Below, piece by piece: positions 38,108 to 47,517 of a stretch of 64,000 nucleotides of DNA (its first letter is position 1; the number at the start of each line of letters is the position of its first letter). Under the pieces are notes generated by a model. It searched no databases. It saw only the letters and a program-made list of their open reading frames with translations, and had not been told where the DNA came from. Made by a program: the position numbers and the translations under genes. The DNA lies in NCBI GenBank assembly GCA_003279585.1, contig QCHH01000001.1, forward strand, positions 62,001 to 126,000, read 5' to 3'. This DNA comes from Prochlorococcus sp. AG-402-A08 (GTDB taxonomy: Bacteria; Cyanobacteriota; Cyanobacteriia; PCC-6307; Cyanobiaceae).

Positions 38108-39286
38108 TTAAAAATAATTCAAAAGTTCATCTAGTCTATTAATCCCATCATTGATCATCTCATTTGAAGCTGCATATGAGATTCTTATACATTTGTCATC
38201 GCCGAAAGCAATCCCTGGAACTATTGCTAGACCAACTTTTTCTAGTGCCAATTTGCAGAAACTTATTGAGTCGATCTCCTCTAGATTAATTTCTGGGAAA
38301 ACATAAAAAGCCCCATTGGGAGGGACAAAAGAAATATTTTTTATTTTGTTTAATCTTTCTGTTATCAATAACCTCCTTTTGTTATAAATTTTTGCCATTT
38401 CATGAACACAATCTTTTGAGCCCTGAAGTGCCGCAATAGCTCCTTTCTGAGCAAAACTACATACATTGCTTGTACTTTGACTTTGTAAAGCAATGGCTTT
38501 CTTTATTACCTCTGCGTTGCCTGTTAAGTATCCAATTCTCCAACCAGTCATTGCCCAAGCCTTAGCAAAACCGTTCACAGTGAAAATTCTATTTTGTAAG
38601 TCTGGTGAGATTTTCGCGAAACTGTGATGAACTTGATTTGGAGAAATAAGAAATTCATAAATTTCATCACTCATTAATAAAATTCTTGGATGCCTTCTTA
38701 AAAAATCTGAAATAGTATTCATCTCTTGCTCAGTTAAAACACAGCCAGTTGGATTACTTGGAGAGTTGATAATTAATAATCTTGTTTTTTCAGTTACGTT
38801 TTCTTCTAGAGAATTGATATCTATTTTGAAATTATCTTTAGTTGAAGACTTGACTTTAATTGGCTTTGCACCAGCTAACAGAGTTATCTCTGGATAACTA
38901 AGCCAATATGGTGCAGGGATCAGGACTTCATCTCCGGGGTTCAAAACTACTTGAAATAAATTGTATATTGCTTGTTTCCCTCCATTAGTTACTAAAACAT
39001 TTTCTATTTTTGTTGGAACTTTATTTATATATGATTGTTTTTGCGCAATTGCTTCTCTTAATTCAGGATCTCCAGCTGCAGGCCCATATCGAGTTTTCCC
39101 ATCTTTTAATGCTTTTAAAGTTGCATCGATAATAAATTCAGGAGTATCGAAATCAGGTTCCCCTGCACTTAAACTACAAATATTTTTACCTTCAGCTTTT
39201 AAAGCTTTAGCTTTTGCGCTTATCTCAAGAGTTAGAGAAGGTTTTATGGAGAGAGCTCTTATAGATATCTGTGATTTGTCAGTCAT
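38108..39286 (-). CDS. aspC: Class I aspartate/aromatic aminotransferase
   Basis: 392 aa PLP enzyme, subgroup I-beta aspartate aminotransferase. LSAGEPDFDTPEFI and RYGPAAGDPELREAI open the protein, INSPSNPTGCVL is the substrate loop, and VNGFAKAWAMTGWRIGYL holds the PLP lysine; FAFDDKCIRISYA-type end carries the carboxylate-binding Arg. It links oxaloacetate and 2-oxoglutarate pools. It precedes phnD by four bases and seems to head the phosphonate transporter operon. Confidence 0.87.
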   Translation of the reverse strand: MTDKSQISIRALSIKPSLTLEISAKAKALKAEGKNICSLSAGEPDFDTPEFIIDATLKALKDGKTRYGPAAGDPELREAIAQKQSYINKVPTKIENVLVTNGGKQAIYNLFQVVLNPGDEVLIPAPYWLSYPEITLLAGAKPIKVKSSTKDNFKIDINSLEENVTEKTRLLIINSPSNPTGCVLTEQEMNTISDFLRRHPRILLMSDEIYEFLISPNQVHHSFAKISPDLQNRIFTVNGFAKAWAMTGWRIGYLTGNAEVIKKAIALQSQSTSNVCSFAQKGAIAALQGSKDCVHEMAKIYNKRRLLITERLNKIKNISFVPPNGAFYVFPEINLEEIDSISFCKLALEKVGLAIVPGIAFGDDKCIRISYAASNEMINDGINRLDELLNYF

Positions 39287-39377
39287 CTTCGAAGCATAAC
39301 TTCAAAATGTTTTTATTAGATTCACTTTTAAAGTGAATTCATCTATTTATAAACTTACTACTTAATCAGATACTTGC

Positions 39378-39791
39378 ATGCCTTTGATGAACATAAACTT
39401 TGTAATTGCTTCTAAAAACCCTAAAGAATTGTCAGGATTTTATGCCAAGATCAACTCTGACAAGGAGAACAAAGGTTTTAATGCAACTCATTATTTTATT
39501 TCATTAAGTAATCGATCCAAAATACATTTTTATAGACCTAATAAAAATCACGAATGGCAAAGGAAAGGAAACTCAACCTCATTGTGTTTTCAACGTGAAC
39601 CTTGCGAAGATCCATCAACAATCATAGAGAGCTGGTCATCTGAGATATTGAAAATAGGAGGCAGTGCAATTGGAATTCCAAAATTGGCAAAGTTTGGATG
39701 CGAGCAATGGATGCTTGACCCAGAAGGTAATCAATTTTTAATTTTGGTGCCCTATCTTTTAAAAGGATCAAATAAGGAAGCTTTAATGTGA
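39378..39791 (+). CDS. VOC-superfamily (glyoxalase-like) protein
   Basis: 137 aa, one vicinal-oxygen-chelate module pair: INFVIASKNPKELSGFYAKI (first beta-alpha unit) and GCEQWMLDPEGNQFLILVPY (the final strand with the metal-site Glu position). Function cannot be narrowed. Its stop overlaps the GTG start of the uracil-DNA glycosylase by four bases. Confidence 0.75.
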   Translation: MPLMNINFVIASKNPKELSGFYAKINSDKENKGFNATHYFISLSNRSKIHFYRPNKNHEWQRKGNSTSLCFQREPCEDPSTIIESWSSEILKIGGSAIGIPKLAKFGCEQWMLDPEGNQFLILVPYLLKGSNKEALM

Positions 39792-40351
39792 CCAAAAACA
39801 TCTCCTCTGATAAAAACGTTTCTAAAGTTTCTGATTTAAACAACTCCATAAACAAAATCGTTGTATCTAGGGGTAACCCTTTTGCTAAGTTAATGATTAT
39901 TGGAGAAGCTCCAGGAGCAAAGGAGGAGGAGATAGGAGAGCCTTTTGTAGGAAGGTCTGGGAAATTACTTGATAAATTGCTTCAAAATGCTGGCATTGAT
40001 ATTAACCAGGATGTTTATTTTTGCAACGTGATCAAATGTAGACCGCCCGAAAATAGACGCCCAACAAAGATTGAAATACATGAAAATCTTCCCTGGTTGT
40101 ATCAACAAATAAAACTTGTAAACCCTAGATTAATAGTCCTAGTTGGAGCAACAGCATTAGAAGCTATTTTGAAAGTTAAGTCTCGTATTAGTATCCTCAG
40201 GGGTGAATGGATTGATTGGGAGGACAAACTTGTAATGCCTGTCTTCCATCCATCTTATTTACTTAGGAATCCATCTAAAGAGGAGGGAAAACCAATGAGT
40301 CTGACTAAATCTGATTTTTTAAAAATTAAGGAAAAAATTGATTTTTTATAA
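39788..40351 (+). CDS. Family-4-like uracil-DNA glycosylase lacking Fe-S ligands
   Basis: 187 aa. LMIIGEAPGAKEEEIGEPFV (35-54) is motif 1 of family 4/5 glycosylases, NVIKCRPPENRRP (80-92) the middle motif, and MPVFHPSYLLRNPS (150-163) motif 2 with the catalytic-loop His. Family 4 enzymes bind a 4Fe-4S cluster with four cysteines. Here there are only two cysteines in all (79 and 84), just one at a ligand position; the N-terminal pair and the fourth are absent. GTG start, overlapping the VOC gene by four bases. Confidence 0.8.
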   Translation: MTKNISSDKNVSKVSDLNNSINKIVVSRGNPFAKLMIIGEAPGAKEEEIGEPFVGRSGKLLDKLLQNAGIDINQDVYFCNVIKCRPPENRRPTKIEIHENLPWLYQQIKLVNPRLIVLVGATALEAILKVKSRISILRGEWIDWEDKLVMPVFHPSYLLRNPSKEEGKPMSLTKSDFLKIKEKIDFL

Positions 40352-40404
40352 TAGCCCTTAAATATGTCATTCTTAATTTATTAAAGAGGCTCAATTGTTA
40401 AACC

Positions 40405-41628
40405 ATGATTGCGACCCTGGAAAAGAATATGGAAGGAAATAATCTCTCTCAGCGATATAGCACCAGAATTATTCGTAGAGATACTAGACCAGTAATGGTC
40501 GGTGATATTGGCATCGGTGGAGATAATCCAGTGCGTGTTCAATCAATGATTAATGAAGACACGATGGATATCGAGGGTTCAACGGCCGCAATAAGGAGAT
40601 TGCATGAGGTCGGATGTGAGATTGTCAGATTAACAGTTCCAACTCTTGCAAGTGCAAAAGCTGTGGGGGAAATCAAGAAACTTCTAGCTAGCACTTATCA
40701 ACCTGTACCTTTAGTAGCGGATGTTCACCATAATGGAATGAAAATAGCTTTGGAAGTAGCTAAGCATGTAGATAAAGTTCGTATCAACCCTGGATTATTC
40801 GTTTTTGAAAAACCTGATCCCAATAGAACTGAATTTACTAAAGATGAAATTGATGTAATTAAAGAGAAAATCATACAAAAATTTCAACCAATTGTTAATA
40901 CTCTTAAAGAGCAAAATAAGGCACTCAGAATAGGCGTTAACCATGGCTCTTTGTCTGAAAGAATGTTATTTGCTTATGGAGATACTCCATTTGGAATGGT
41001 TGAATCAGCTATGGAATTTATTCGAATATGTCATTCATTAGATTTTCATAATATTGTAATTTCTATGAAGGCTTCTCGAGCTCCCGTGATGCTTGCAGCC
41101 TATAGAATGATGGCTGACACAATGGATAAAGAGGGATTTAATTATCCTCTGCATTTGGGTGTAACGGAAGCGGGAGATGGGGATTATGGAAGAATTAAAA
41201 GTACGGTAGGGATAGGGACATTATTATCAGAAGGTATTGGAGATACCATCAGAGTTTCTTTAACAGAGGCGCCTGAAAAAGAAATACCAGTTGCATATTC
41301 AATTTTACAAGCGGTTGGTTTGAGAAAAACTATGGTTGAATATATTAGTTGTCCTAGTTGTGGGAGAACATTATTTAATTTAGAGGAAGTTGTAGCAAGA
41401 GTTAGAGACGCTACTCAACATTTAACGGGTTTGGATATTGCTGTGATGGGTTGCATAGTTAATGGGCCTGGAGAGATGGCAGATGCTGATTATGGTTATG
41501 TAGGAAAAGGTGTTGGAACCATTGCTCTTTATCGGAATAGAGATGAAATTAAGAGGGTACCTGAGGATGAAGGCGTTCAAGCATTGGTTGATTTAATTAA
41601 AGAGGATGGTAAATGGGTAGATCCTTAA
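40405..41628 (+). CDS. ispG: 4-hydroxy-3-methylbut-2-enyl diphosphate synthase
   Basis: 407 aa, GcpE/IspG, the penultimate enzyme of the MEP isoprenoid pathway, which supplies carotenoids, phytol and quinones. [13 protein letters not shown] and [15 protein letters not shown] are family motifs. The 4Fe-4S ligands are visible as [13 protein letters not shown] (two Cys) and [12 protein letters not shown] (one Cys), with GYVGKGVG near the end. In cyanobacteria it accepts electrons from ferredoxin. ATG start; ctpA follows on the same strand. Confidence 0.93.
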   Translation: MIATLEKNMEGNNLSQRYSTRIIRRDTRPVMVGDIGIGGDNPVRVQSMINEDTMDIEGSTAAIRRLHEVGCEIVRLTVPTLASAKAVGEIKKLLASTYQPVPLVADVHHNGMKIALEVAKHVDKVRINPGLFVFEKPDPNRTEFTKDEIDVIKEKIIQKFQPIVNTLKEQNKALRIGVNHGSLSERMLFAYGDTPFGMVESAMEFIRICHSLDFHNIVISMKASRAPVMLAAYRMMADTMDKEGFNYPLHLGVTEAGDGDYGRIKSTVGIGTLLSEGIGDTIRVSLTEAPEKEIPVAYSILQAVGLRKTMVEYISCPSCGRTLFNLEEVVARVRDATQHLTGLDIAVMGCIVNGPGEMADADYGYVGKGVGTIALYRNRDEIKRVPEDEGVQALVDLIKEDGKWVDP

Positions 41629-41681
41629 AAATAGAATATCTCTTTTTATTGTTTTAGTATTAGAAAAATTATTTGATAATT

Positions 41682-42986
41682 ATGTTGAAGAGGTTTTTAA
41701 AAATATGTTTATTAATAGCTATTTTCCCTTCGCCATCTTTTCCCTTTCAGGCTAATTCCTCTACTTTAATTACTAACAACCCAAAGGAGATAATTGATCA
41801 GGTTTGGCAAATTATATATCGTGACTTTATGGACTATTCAGGCAAATATAAGGAAGAGGATTGGATTAAATTAAGAAAGGAAATATTGTCAACCAAATAT
41901 TTTGATAATGATGATGCATACATTGCCATAAAAGATATGTTGACTAAATTAGATGATCCTTATACGAGATTTTTAGATCCTAAAGAATTCAATGAAATGA
42001 GAATAGATACAACTGGTGAATTGATGGGAGTAGGTATTCAAATCTCTCTAGATGAAGTTACTAATCAAATTGTTGTTGTATCACCAATAGAGGGGACTCC
42101 AGCTTTTCTCGCAGGCATAAAACCTAAGGATATAATAGTATATATAGATGGTAAGCCTACCGAAGGACTGAGTATAGATAGTACAGTTAAACTTATTCGA
42201 GGTAAAAAAGGAACGAAGGTTAAATTAGGTATAATTAGAGACGATAAGCTGTTAAATTTCTCATTAATACGAGATAGAATTGAAATCAATGTCGTTGATA
42301 GTCGTATAAATAATTCATCTTTAGGGGCGAAAATTGGTTATCTAAGGTTAAAACAATTCAATGCGAAATCTCCTAAAGAAATGAGTTTATCGATTAATAA
42401 ATTAGAGAAGCATAAACCTTTTGGTTATGTATTAGACCTTAGAAGCAATCCTGGTGGTTTGCTTGAGGCAAGCATTGAAATAGCTAGACAATGGATAAAT
42501 ACAGGAATTATTGTTAGTACTAAAACAAAAGATGGTATTACTGATATTAGGAAAGCAAAAAGTAGAGCCTTAACCAAAAGACCAGTTGTAGTTTTAATTG
42601 ATGAAGGATCTGCGAGTGCTAGCGAGATTCTTTCTGGAGCAATTAAAGATAATAAAAGAGGAGTATTGGTTGGTAAAAAGACTTTTGGTAAAGGATTGGT
42701 TCAGTCTGTAAGGTCTCTTTCTGATGGCTCAGGTCTAACAGTTACTGTTGCTAAATATTTAACACCAAGTGGTAAAGATATTAATAAAAATGGAATAGAA
42801 CCTGACATTAAAGTAGATCTTGAGTTAAGTGATAAAAATAAATTAACAAATTCAGATCTAGGTACTTTAAAAGATAGTCAATATGTGGCGGCTGAAAATA
42901 TATTACTAAAAAAGTTTAGAGTTGAAACTAATAAAAATTCATATCATCCCTTAAAATCTAATTTAGGCTATGCACTAAAAAAATAG
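41682..42986 (+). CDS. ctpA: Carboxyl-terminal processing protease
   Basis: 434 aa. Residues 1-23 are a signal peptide (FLKICLLIAIFPSPSFPFQA). A PDZ domain follows at about 95-175 (GVGIQISLDEVTNQIVVVSP, GIKPKDIIVYIDG). The protease core has GSASASEILSGAIKDN with the catalytic Ser and KTFGKGLVQS with the Lys. CtpA-type proteases work in the thylakoid lumen, maturing the D1 protein. The frame extends to a TTG at 41673; I chose the ATG at 41682. Confidence 0.88.
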   Translation: MLKRFLKICLLIAIFPSPSFPFQANSSTLITNNPKEIIDQVWQIIYRDFMDYSGKYKEEDWIKLRKEILSTKYFDNDDAYIAIKDMLTKLDDPYTRFLDPKEFNEMRIDTTGELMGVGIQISLDEVTNQIVVVSPIEGTPAFLAGIKPKDIIVYIDGKPTEGLSIDSTVKLIRGKKGTKVKLGIIRDDKLLNFSLIRDRIEINVVDSRINNSSLGAKIGYLRLKQFNAKSPKEMSLSINKLEKHKPFGYVLDLRSNPGGLLEASIEIARQWINTGIIVSTKTKDGITDIRKAKSRALTKRPVVVLIDEGSASASEILSGAIKDNKRGVLVGKKTFGKGLVQSVRSLSDGSGLTVTVAKYLTPSGKDINKNGIEPDIKVDLELSDKNKLTNSDLGTLKDSQYVAAENILLKKFRVETNKNSYHPLKSNLGYALKK

Positions 42987-43541
42987 TTAAAACTTATCAA
43001 TTCTCCTGTATCCATACCAGTCAGGGATAAGTTTTTCACTTCTTTTTTTAGGATCTGGTATTAGATTTATTTGCCAATTCTTTATTTTAATAGGATGTAT
43101 ATCATCAACTTTTTCCAAATGATTTATAGCTGAGTAGTCATCATTATGTTTGTTTTTAAAACTTGTTTTCCAATTTGTTTTTGCTTTTTTCTTTGCTTCA
43201 ATAGCTTTTTTTGCGACAATTAGATTGAATTCATGTTCTTCATACATCTTTTGGGGATTGTACCCACCTAAATTAACAAACCAAAGTGTTAATCTCTCTA
43301 TTTTGGAAAAAGTTAAATTATCTTTATTAGATTTAGAAATTACTATTTCGTAACCATCTACATATTTTATACACTTATAACTATCAATATGAAGTCCGCT
43401 TATCTTCCCAAACCATTGCTCTCTAAGTTGTGGAAATGTATCCTCTAGTGATTCCCCTATAACCCATCTTACATCATGTATTTCTACATTACTTTTTAAA
43501 CTTCTTCCCCCTAAAACAACAATAAAAAGGGATAAATTCAT
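42987..43541 (-). CDS. DUF1543 domain protein
   Basis: 184 aa. The start LFIVVLGGRSLKSNVEIHDV, RWVIGESLEDTFPQLREQWF and GLHIDSYKCIKYVDGYEI match DUF1543, a small alpha/beta family without known function that can occur as a tandem repeat. Here one copy is clear, followed by a basic helix and a second half (PKKRSEKLIPDWYGYRRI). It ends one base from the convergent ctpA stop and is nine bases downstream of nadA. Confidence 0.75.
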   Translation of the reverse strand: MNLSLFIVVLGGRSLKSNVEIHDVRWVIGESLEDTFPQLREQWFGKISGLHIDSYKCIKYVDGYEIVISKSNKDNLTFSKIERLTLWFVNLGGYNPQKMYEEHEFNLIVAKKAIEAKKKAKTNWKTSFKNKHNDDYSAINHLEKVDDIHPIKIKNWQINLIPDPKKRSEKLIPDWYGYRRIDKF

Positions 43542-43549
43542 TAGATAAG

Positions 43550-44443
43550 TTAATTACTCATATCCAGCATTTTTTTCAGTGGCTTGTAGGCCATTGATCT
43601 TATTTGTTCGTCCATGTGTAACTCTGGATTCATTTCTTTTAGACAATTTAATACTTTTTCTAAGGTATTCATTCTCATGTATGGACATTCATTGCAACTA
43701 CATCCATCTAATCCAGGCACTTGTATATAAGTCTTTAAAGGGTCTGTTAATCTCATTTGATGAATTATTCCTGGCTCAGTTAGAACGATAAATTTATTTT
43801 TCTCACTATTTTTTGAGTAATGAAGCAATTTACTTGTTGAACCTATAAAGTCTGCCAAATCTAATAGATTTTCTTGACATTCTGGGTGGGCAAGAACCTC
43901 AGCGGTTGGATTTTTAATTTTTAGCTTTATAAGTGATTCTTCATTAAAAGTCTCATGGACAAGACATCTCCCTGGCCACAAGGTTAATTTTCTGCCACTT
44001 TGACGTTCAACCCATCTACCAAGGTTCCTATCTGGTGAAAATAAAATTGGTAAATCTTTGGGTAATTTGTTTACCAGATCAACTGCGTTACTACTTGTAC
44101 AAATGAGGTCACTTTTTGCCTTTACCGCTGCACTGCAATTTATATAGCTGATAGCAAAATGATCAGGATGTTTGTCTAAGAATTTTTGGAAGTCATCAGG
44201 TTGGCAATCATCTGCAAGTGTGCATCCAGCATCAAAATCAGGAAGAAGAACGGTCTTGTTTGGGCATAAGATCTTGGCTGTCTCAGCCATAAAATGAACG
44301 CCACAAAAAACAATTACATCTGCATTTGTCTCAGAGGCTTTTCTAGATAATTCAAGTGAGTCTCCAATAAAGTCTGCAATATCTTGTATCGCAGGCTCTT
44401 GATAGTAATGAGCAAGAATTATTGCGTTTCTTTTTTTACGCAA
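43550..44443 (-). CDS. nadA: Quinolinate synthase
   Basis: 297 aa. AIILAHYYQEPAIQDIADFI opens the catalytic core; the three 4Fe-4S ligands are in VFCGVHFMAE, LICTSSNAVD and DGCSCNECPYMRMNT. It condenses iminoaspartate with DHAP in NAD synthesis. The only canonical start is TTG at 44443, with GATGAG about nine bases upstream. The frame stays open well beyond it, and the residues just before (LTDEINFLRKKRN) look like the first helix of NadA, so the true protein may begin earlier at a rarer codon. Confidence 0.88.
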   Translation of the reverse strand: MRKKRNAIILAHYYQEPAIQDIADFIGDSLELSRKASETNADVIVFCGVHFMAETAKILCPNKTVLLPDFDAGCTLADDCQPDDFQKFLDKHPDHFAISYINCSAAVKAKSDLICTSSNAVDLVNKLPKDLPILFSPDRNLGRWVERQSGRKLTLWPGRCLVHETFNEESLIKLKIKNPTAEVLAHPECQENLLDLADFIGSTSKLLHYSKNSEKNKFIVLTEPGIIHQMRLTDPLKTYIQVPGLDGCSCNECPYMRMNTLEKVLNCLKEMNPELHMDEQIRSMAYKPLKKMLDMSN

Positions 44444-44574
44444 AAAATTGATCTCATCAGTGAGATTGTTGCTTTTATTTGAGACTGGTATACCAGTCTT
44501 GTAATAGGAAACAGTAGTAATTAGTTCCCAAGTCGAGGTGTTGGGGCAGTATAGAGGGTAATTTCCAAAAAATT

Positions 44575-45426
44575 CTGACAGATATCCGAATTGCTATCGC
44601 TGGGGATTTACATGGGTCATGGAGTCAGGATGATCTGGATTTGCTTTTGGAACTTAACCCTGATGGTGTTTTATTTGTTGGCGACTTGTCCGATGGTGAT
44701 TTAAGAATTGTTCGCGCAATAAATAAAATTTCTTTCCCCACTGCAGTAATACTTGGAAATCATGATAGAGGGAGAGACGGATCAGGCAATACTTTAAGAG
44801 CTCAATTGGATTTGTTAGGAGAAAAGAATTGTTCATGGAATTTATCAAAATGGGAACTAAATGGACTTTCTGTAGTTGGAGCTAGACCTTGCAGTGGTGG
44901 GGGAGGGTTCTTTTTAACACCAGAAGTGAAGTCTGTATTCGGCGAGGTTAGCCTTGAAGAATCTGTCTTTAGGATCGTTTCTGCTGCCAAGTCTGCACCA
45001 ATAGATGTTCCTTTATTAATACTTGCTCATTCAGGACCAGTTGGTCTTGGATCAGAGTGTTCTAGTCTTTGTGGCAGAGATTGGAAATTGCCATCTATGG
45101 ATTGGGGAGATAAAGATCTAGGTATAGCAATTGATCAAATTCGTAAATTTAGGGTTCCAGAATTAGTCGTTTTTGGTCACACTCACCATCAATTAAGAAT
45201 TGGAGGTAATCGAACTAGAAAAACTTTTGCTCAAGATTTATGGGGGACTTCATATTTAAATGCAGCTTGTGTTCCTAGAAGAGGTATTGATTCTGCGGGT
45301 GAGAGTTTGTGTCATTTCTCTTGGGTTGAGTTCTCTAAAGGCAAGCTGGTGCATGCATCGCACAGATGGTTCAGAAATGATGCCTCAATTGCTTATGAAG
45401 AAGTGTTGTATAGCTCAAAAAATTAG
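44575..45426 (+). CDS. Metallophosphoesterase (TIGR04168-like), unusual start
   Basis: About 283 aa calcineurin-like phosphoesterase. Metal-binding motifs in order: AGDLHG, FVGDLSDGD, ILGNHDRG, ILAHSGP, and FGHTHHQLR. The first, AGDLHG, lies at 44599-44616, upstream of the first TTG (44641), and no ATG, GTG or TTG precedes it in the frame, which is open back to 44521. I placed the start at CTG 44575; ATT 44572 or ATA 44551 are alternatives, none with a strong ribosome site. Divergent from nadA with closely spaced 5' ends. Substrate unknown. Confidence 0.7.
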   Translation: MTDIRIAIAGDLHGSWSQDDLDLLLELNPDGVLFVGDLSDGDLRIVRAINKISFPTAVILGNHDRGRDGSGNTLRAQLDLLGEKNCSWNLSKWELNGLSVVGARPCSGGGGFFLTPEVKSVFGEVSLEESVFRIVSAAKSAPIDVPLLILAHSGPVGLGSECSSLCGRDWKLPSMDWGDKDLGIAIDQIRKFRVPELVVFGHTHHQLRIGGNRTRKTFAQDLWGTSYLNAACVPRRGIDSAGESLCHFSWVEFSKGKLVHASHRWFRNDASIAYEEVLYSSKN

Positions 45427-45478
45427 TTTTTAAAATATTTTTAAATTTTTATTTTGTTTTTATCAAAATCATTTGCTT

Positions 45479-46282
45479 TTAGTCTGGTTTGCTTAAATCA
45501 GGTTCCTTGAATTTTCTTTCTGCAATTAAATAAGCGCCAATAGCAGAGCCTATAAATCCCAATATATTTCTCATTAAAGGCAAAAAATCACTAGTTCTTG
45601 TTACCACAGGAGCAATGCCAAAAATTCCAAATAGCATTATCCAAAGTGGAGAGAGGAGAAGTAACCATCCTATTGAGAATGATTCATTTGCTTTTCTTGG
45701 TGAGGCAGCGAAACCTGCAATAATTCCTCCCAACAAAGAGGTTAATAATGTCCATTGCCATTGCTCCTGGGGTAATCCCGGTACAACTTCACAACCTCCA
45801 CGGTCTAAACAGGTTTCTACAGCTTGTATTGAAGCTAAGATCGCACCATCCTCTCCATTATCTCGTACATAAAATTGGTTCCCGTACCTTGTTTGTAATT
45901 CCACCCAAAAGATTCTGGGCATTAGAGCAAAATATGCATCACCTACATTAAAACTAAGCAAGTTTCCTCCTCTTGGGTCAGCGATTATTAGTAAGCTTGT
46001 TTCATCAAGATTCCAGTAGTCTTTGACTGCCAATCCTGGGGTCTTCTCATATTGCGACAATACCCTTATTTTCCATCCAGTTTCTTTTTCATAAGAATTT
46101 AGTGAGCTCTCTAAATCTAACCTTTGTTTCTCACTCAGAGTTTTTGCAAGATCGATTATGGGTGTTTGTTCTTTTGGTAATAGATCAGGATTATCGTAAG
46201 CAAATGTGCTCCCTCCCATTGAAAAGATGATTACGAGTCCCAGGCAAAAAATTATGGCTCTTTTAAATAATTTCTTCAGCAT
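45479..46282 (-). CDS. TPM-domain (Psb32/TLP18.3-like) protein
   Basis: 267 aa. Signal peptide or anchor at 5-28 (IIFCLGLVIIFSMGGSTFAY), a TPM domain at about 35-170 (IDLAKTLSEKQRLDLESSLN, ETGWKIRVLSQYEKTPG, LLIIADPRGGN), then three membrane helices in 180-260. TPM proteins include Psb32/TLP18.3, involved in photosystem II repair. A luminal domain with a membrane anchor is consistent with that. ATG start. Confidence 0.8.
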   Translation of the reverse strand: MLKKLFKRAIIFCLGLVIIFSMGGSTFAYDNPDLLPKEQTPIIDLAKTLSEKQRLDLESSLNSYEKETGWKIRVLSQYEKTPGLAVKDYWNLDETSLLIIADPRGGNLLSFNVGDAYFALMPRIFWVELQTRYGNQFYVRDNGEDGAILASIQAVETCLDRGGCEVVPGLPQEQWQWTLLTSLLGGIIAGFAASPRKANESFSIGWLLLLSPLWIMLFGIFGIAPVVTRTSDFLPLMRNILGFIGSAIGAYLIAERKFKEPDLSKPD

Positions 46283-46299
46283 GTGCTTGATTTTCTTTA

Positions 46300-47517
46300 A
46301 TGATATTCTCCATCATGATTGACCCTACCGCGAGATGTCCTAAATGGTTAATTGATCGCATCTTAGATAGTGGCGGTTCAATTAGTTTCTACAGATATAT
46401 GGATTTAGTTTTAAACGACCCTCAAAATGGATTTTATTCAACTGGAAGATTGAGCATTGGAAAAGAAGGAGACTTTTGTACATCACCATCTTTGAGTAAT
46501 GATTTTGCACGTTTATTAGCTATTCAAGTCGTTGATTGGTTTCTCGATCTAGAAAAATCAGGAATTGATTCCGAATTGCTTTCCCTTATTGAAATCGGAC
46601 CGGGAGAAGGAACGTTATCAAGAGATTTGATATTGGCCATAACTGAAATTGCACCTGCTTTAATTAGTAAGATCGAACTTGTTTTAGTTGAATTAAATAT
46701 TGGGATGAGAGAACGACAAGAAAAAGTAGTCAATAATCTTAGAGGGATTAATTGCCGTTGGACCAATATCGATGATCTCACTTTAAGACCGGTAAATGGT
46801 GTGGTTGTTGCTAATGAAGTTCTGGATGCATTCCCTGTAGAGAGATTGGTTTTTAGTGATAATAAAGTCTTTAGGCAGGGAGTTGCTTTGAAAAAAATAA
46901 ATGATGAATATTTTTTGGAGTTTGTTGACCTCAATCCTACTTCTGAGATTATTAAATTTTTGAATGATTCTAACAGTCTTTTAAAAATTGAGTTTCCACC
47001 AAAGGATATTTGTAATAGATGGGTCACCGAATGGCATTGTGATGTACCTCTTTGGTTTGAGAAATTGTCTAGGGTTTTAATAAATGGCTCCTTATTAGTT
47101 GTTGACTATGCGATGGAATCAAAGCGGTATTACAGTGCGATGAGAAAAAACGGAACTCTTATTTCTTATAAAAATCAAGAAGCAAATCCTAATATTTTAA
47201 AAGATGCTGGCTTGTGTGATTTGACAGCTCATTTATGTATCGAATCAACAGTTAATTATGCCTTGACTAACGGATGGAAGTTTATGGGTGAGACTAGGCA
47301 GGGACAAGCTCTCTTGGCATTAGGACTTTCAAGTTTTCTTTATTCTCTTCAAAGTACTAATAGTAATGATCTGCCAGCCGCATTAAATCGAAGAGAGTCA
47401 TTATTGAGACTTGTTGATCCAATGGGCCTAGGGGAATTTAGGTGGTTGGCTTTCCAGAAAAATAGTAGTGATGATCTTATTTTAGGAAAACGTTTTCTTG
47501 AAGAGCCAATTATCTGA
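46300..47517 (+). CDS. MidA-family SAM-dependent methyltransferase
   Basis: 405 aa. YMDLVLNDPQNGFYSTGRLS and EGDFCTSPSLSNDFARLLA start the NDUFAF7/MidA (DUF185) family; LIEIGPGEGTLSRDLI is the SAM-binding motif and NGVVVANEVLDAFPVERLV follows. Mitochondrial NDUFAF7 methylates an arginine in complex I, so a role in NDH-1 assembly is possible in a cyanobacterium. It overlaps the convergent aroB stop by eight bases. Confidence 0.85.
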   Translation: MIFSIMIDPTARCPKWLIDRILDSGGSISFYRYMDLVLNDPQNGFYSTGRLSIGKEGDFCTSPSLSNDFARLLAIQVVDWFLDLEKSGIDSELLSLIEIGPGEGTLSRDLILAITEIAPALISKIELVLVELNIGMRERQEKVVNNLRGINCRWTNIDDLTLRPVNGVVVANEVLDAFPVERLVFSDNKVFRQGVALKKINDEYFLEFVDLNPTSEIIKFLNDSNSLLKIEFPPKDICNRWVTEWHCDVPLWFEKLSRVLINGSLLVVDYAMESKRYYSAMRKNGTLISYKNQEANPNILKDAGLCDLTAHLCIESTVNYALTNGWKFMGETRQGQALLALGLSSFLYSLQSTNSNDLPAALNRRESLLRLVDPMGLGEFRWLAFQKNSSDDLILGKRFLEEPII

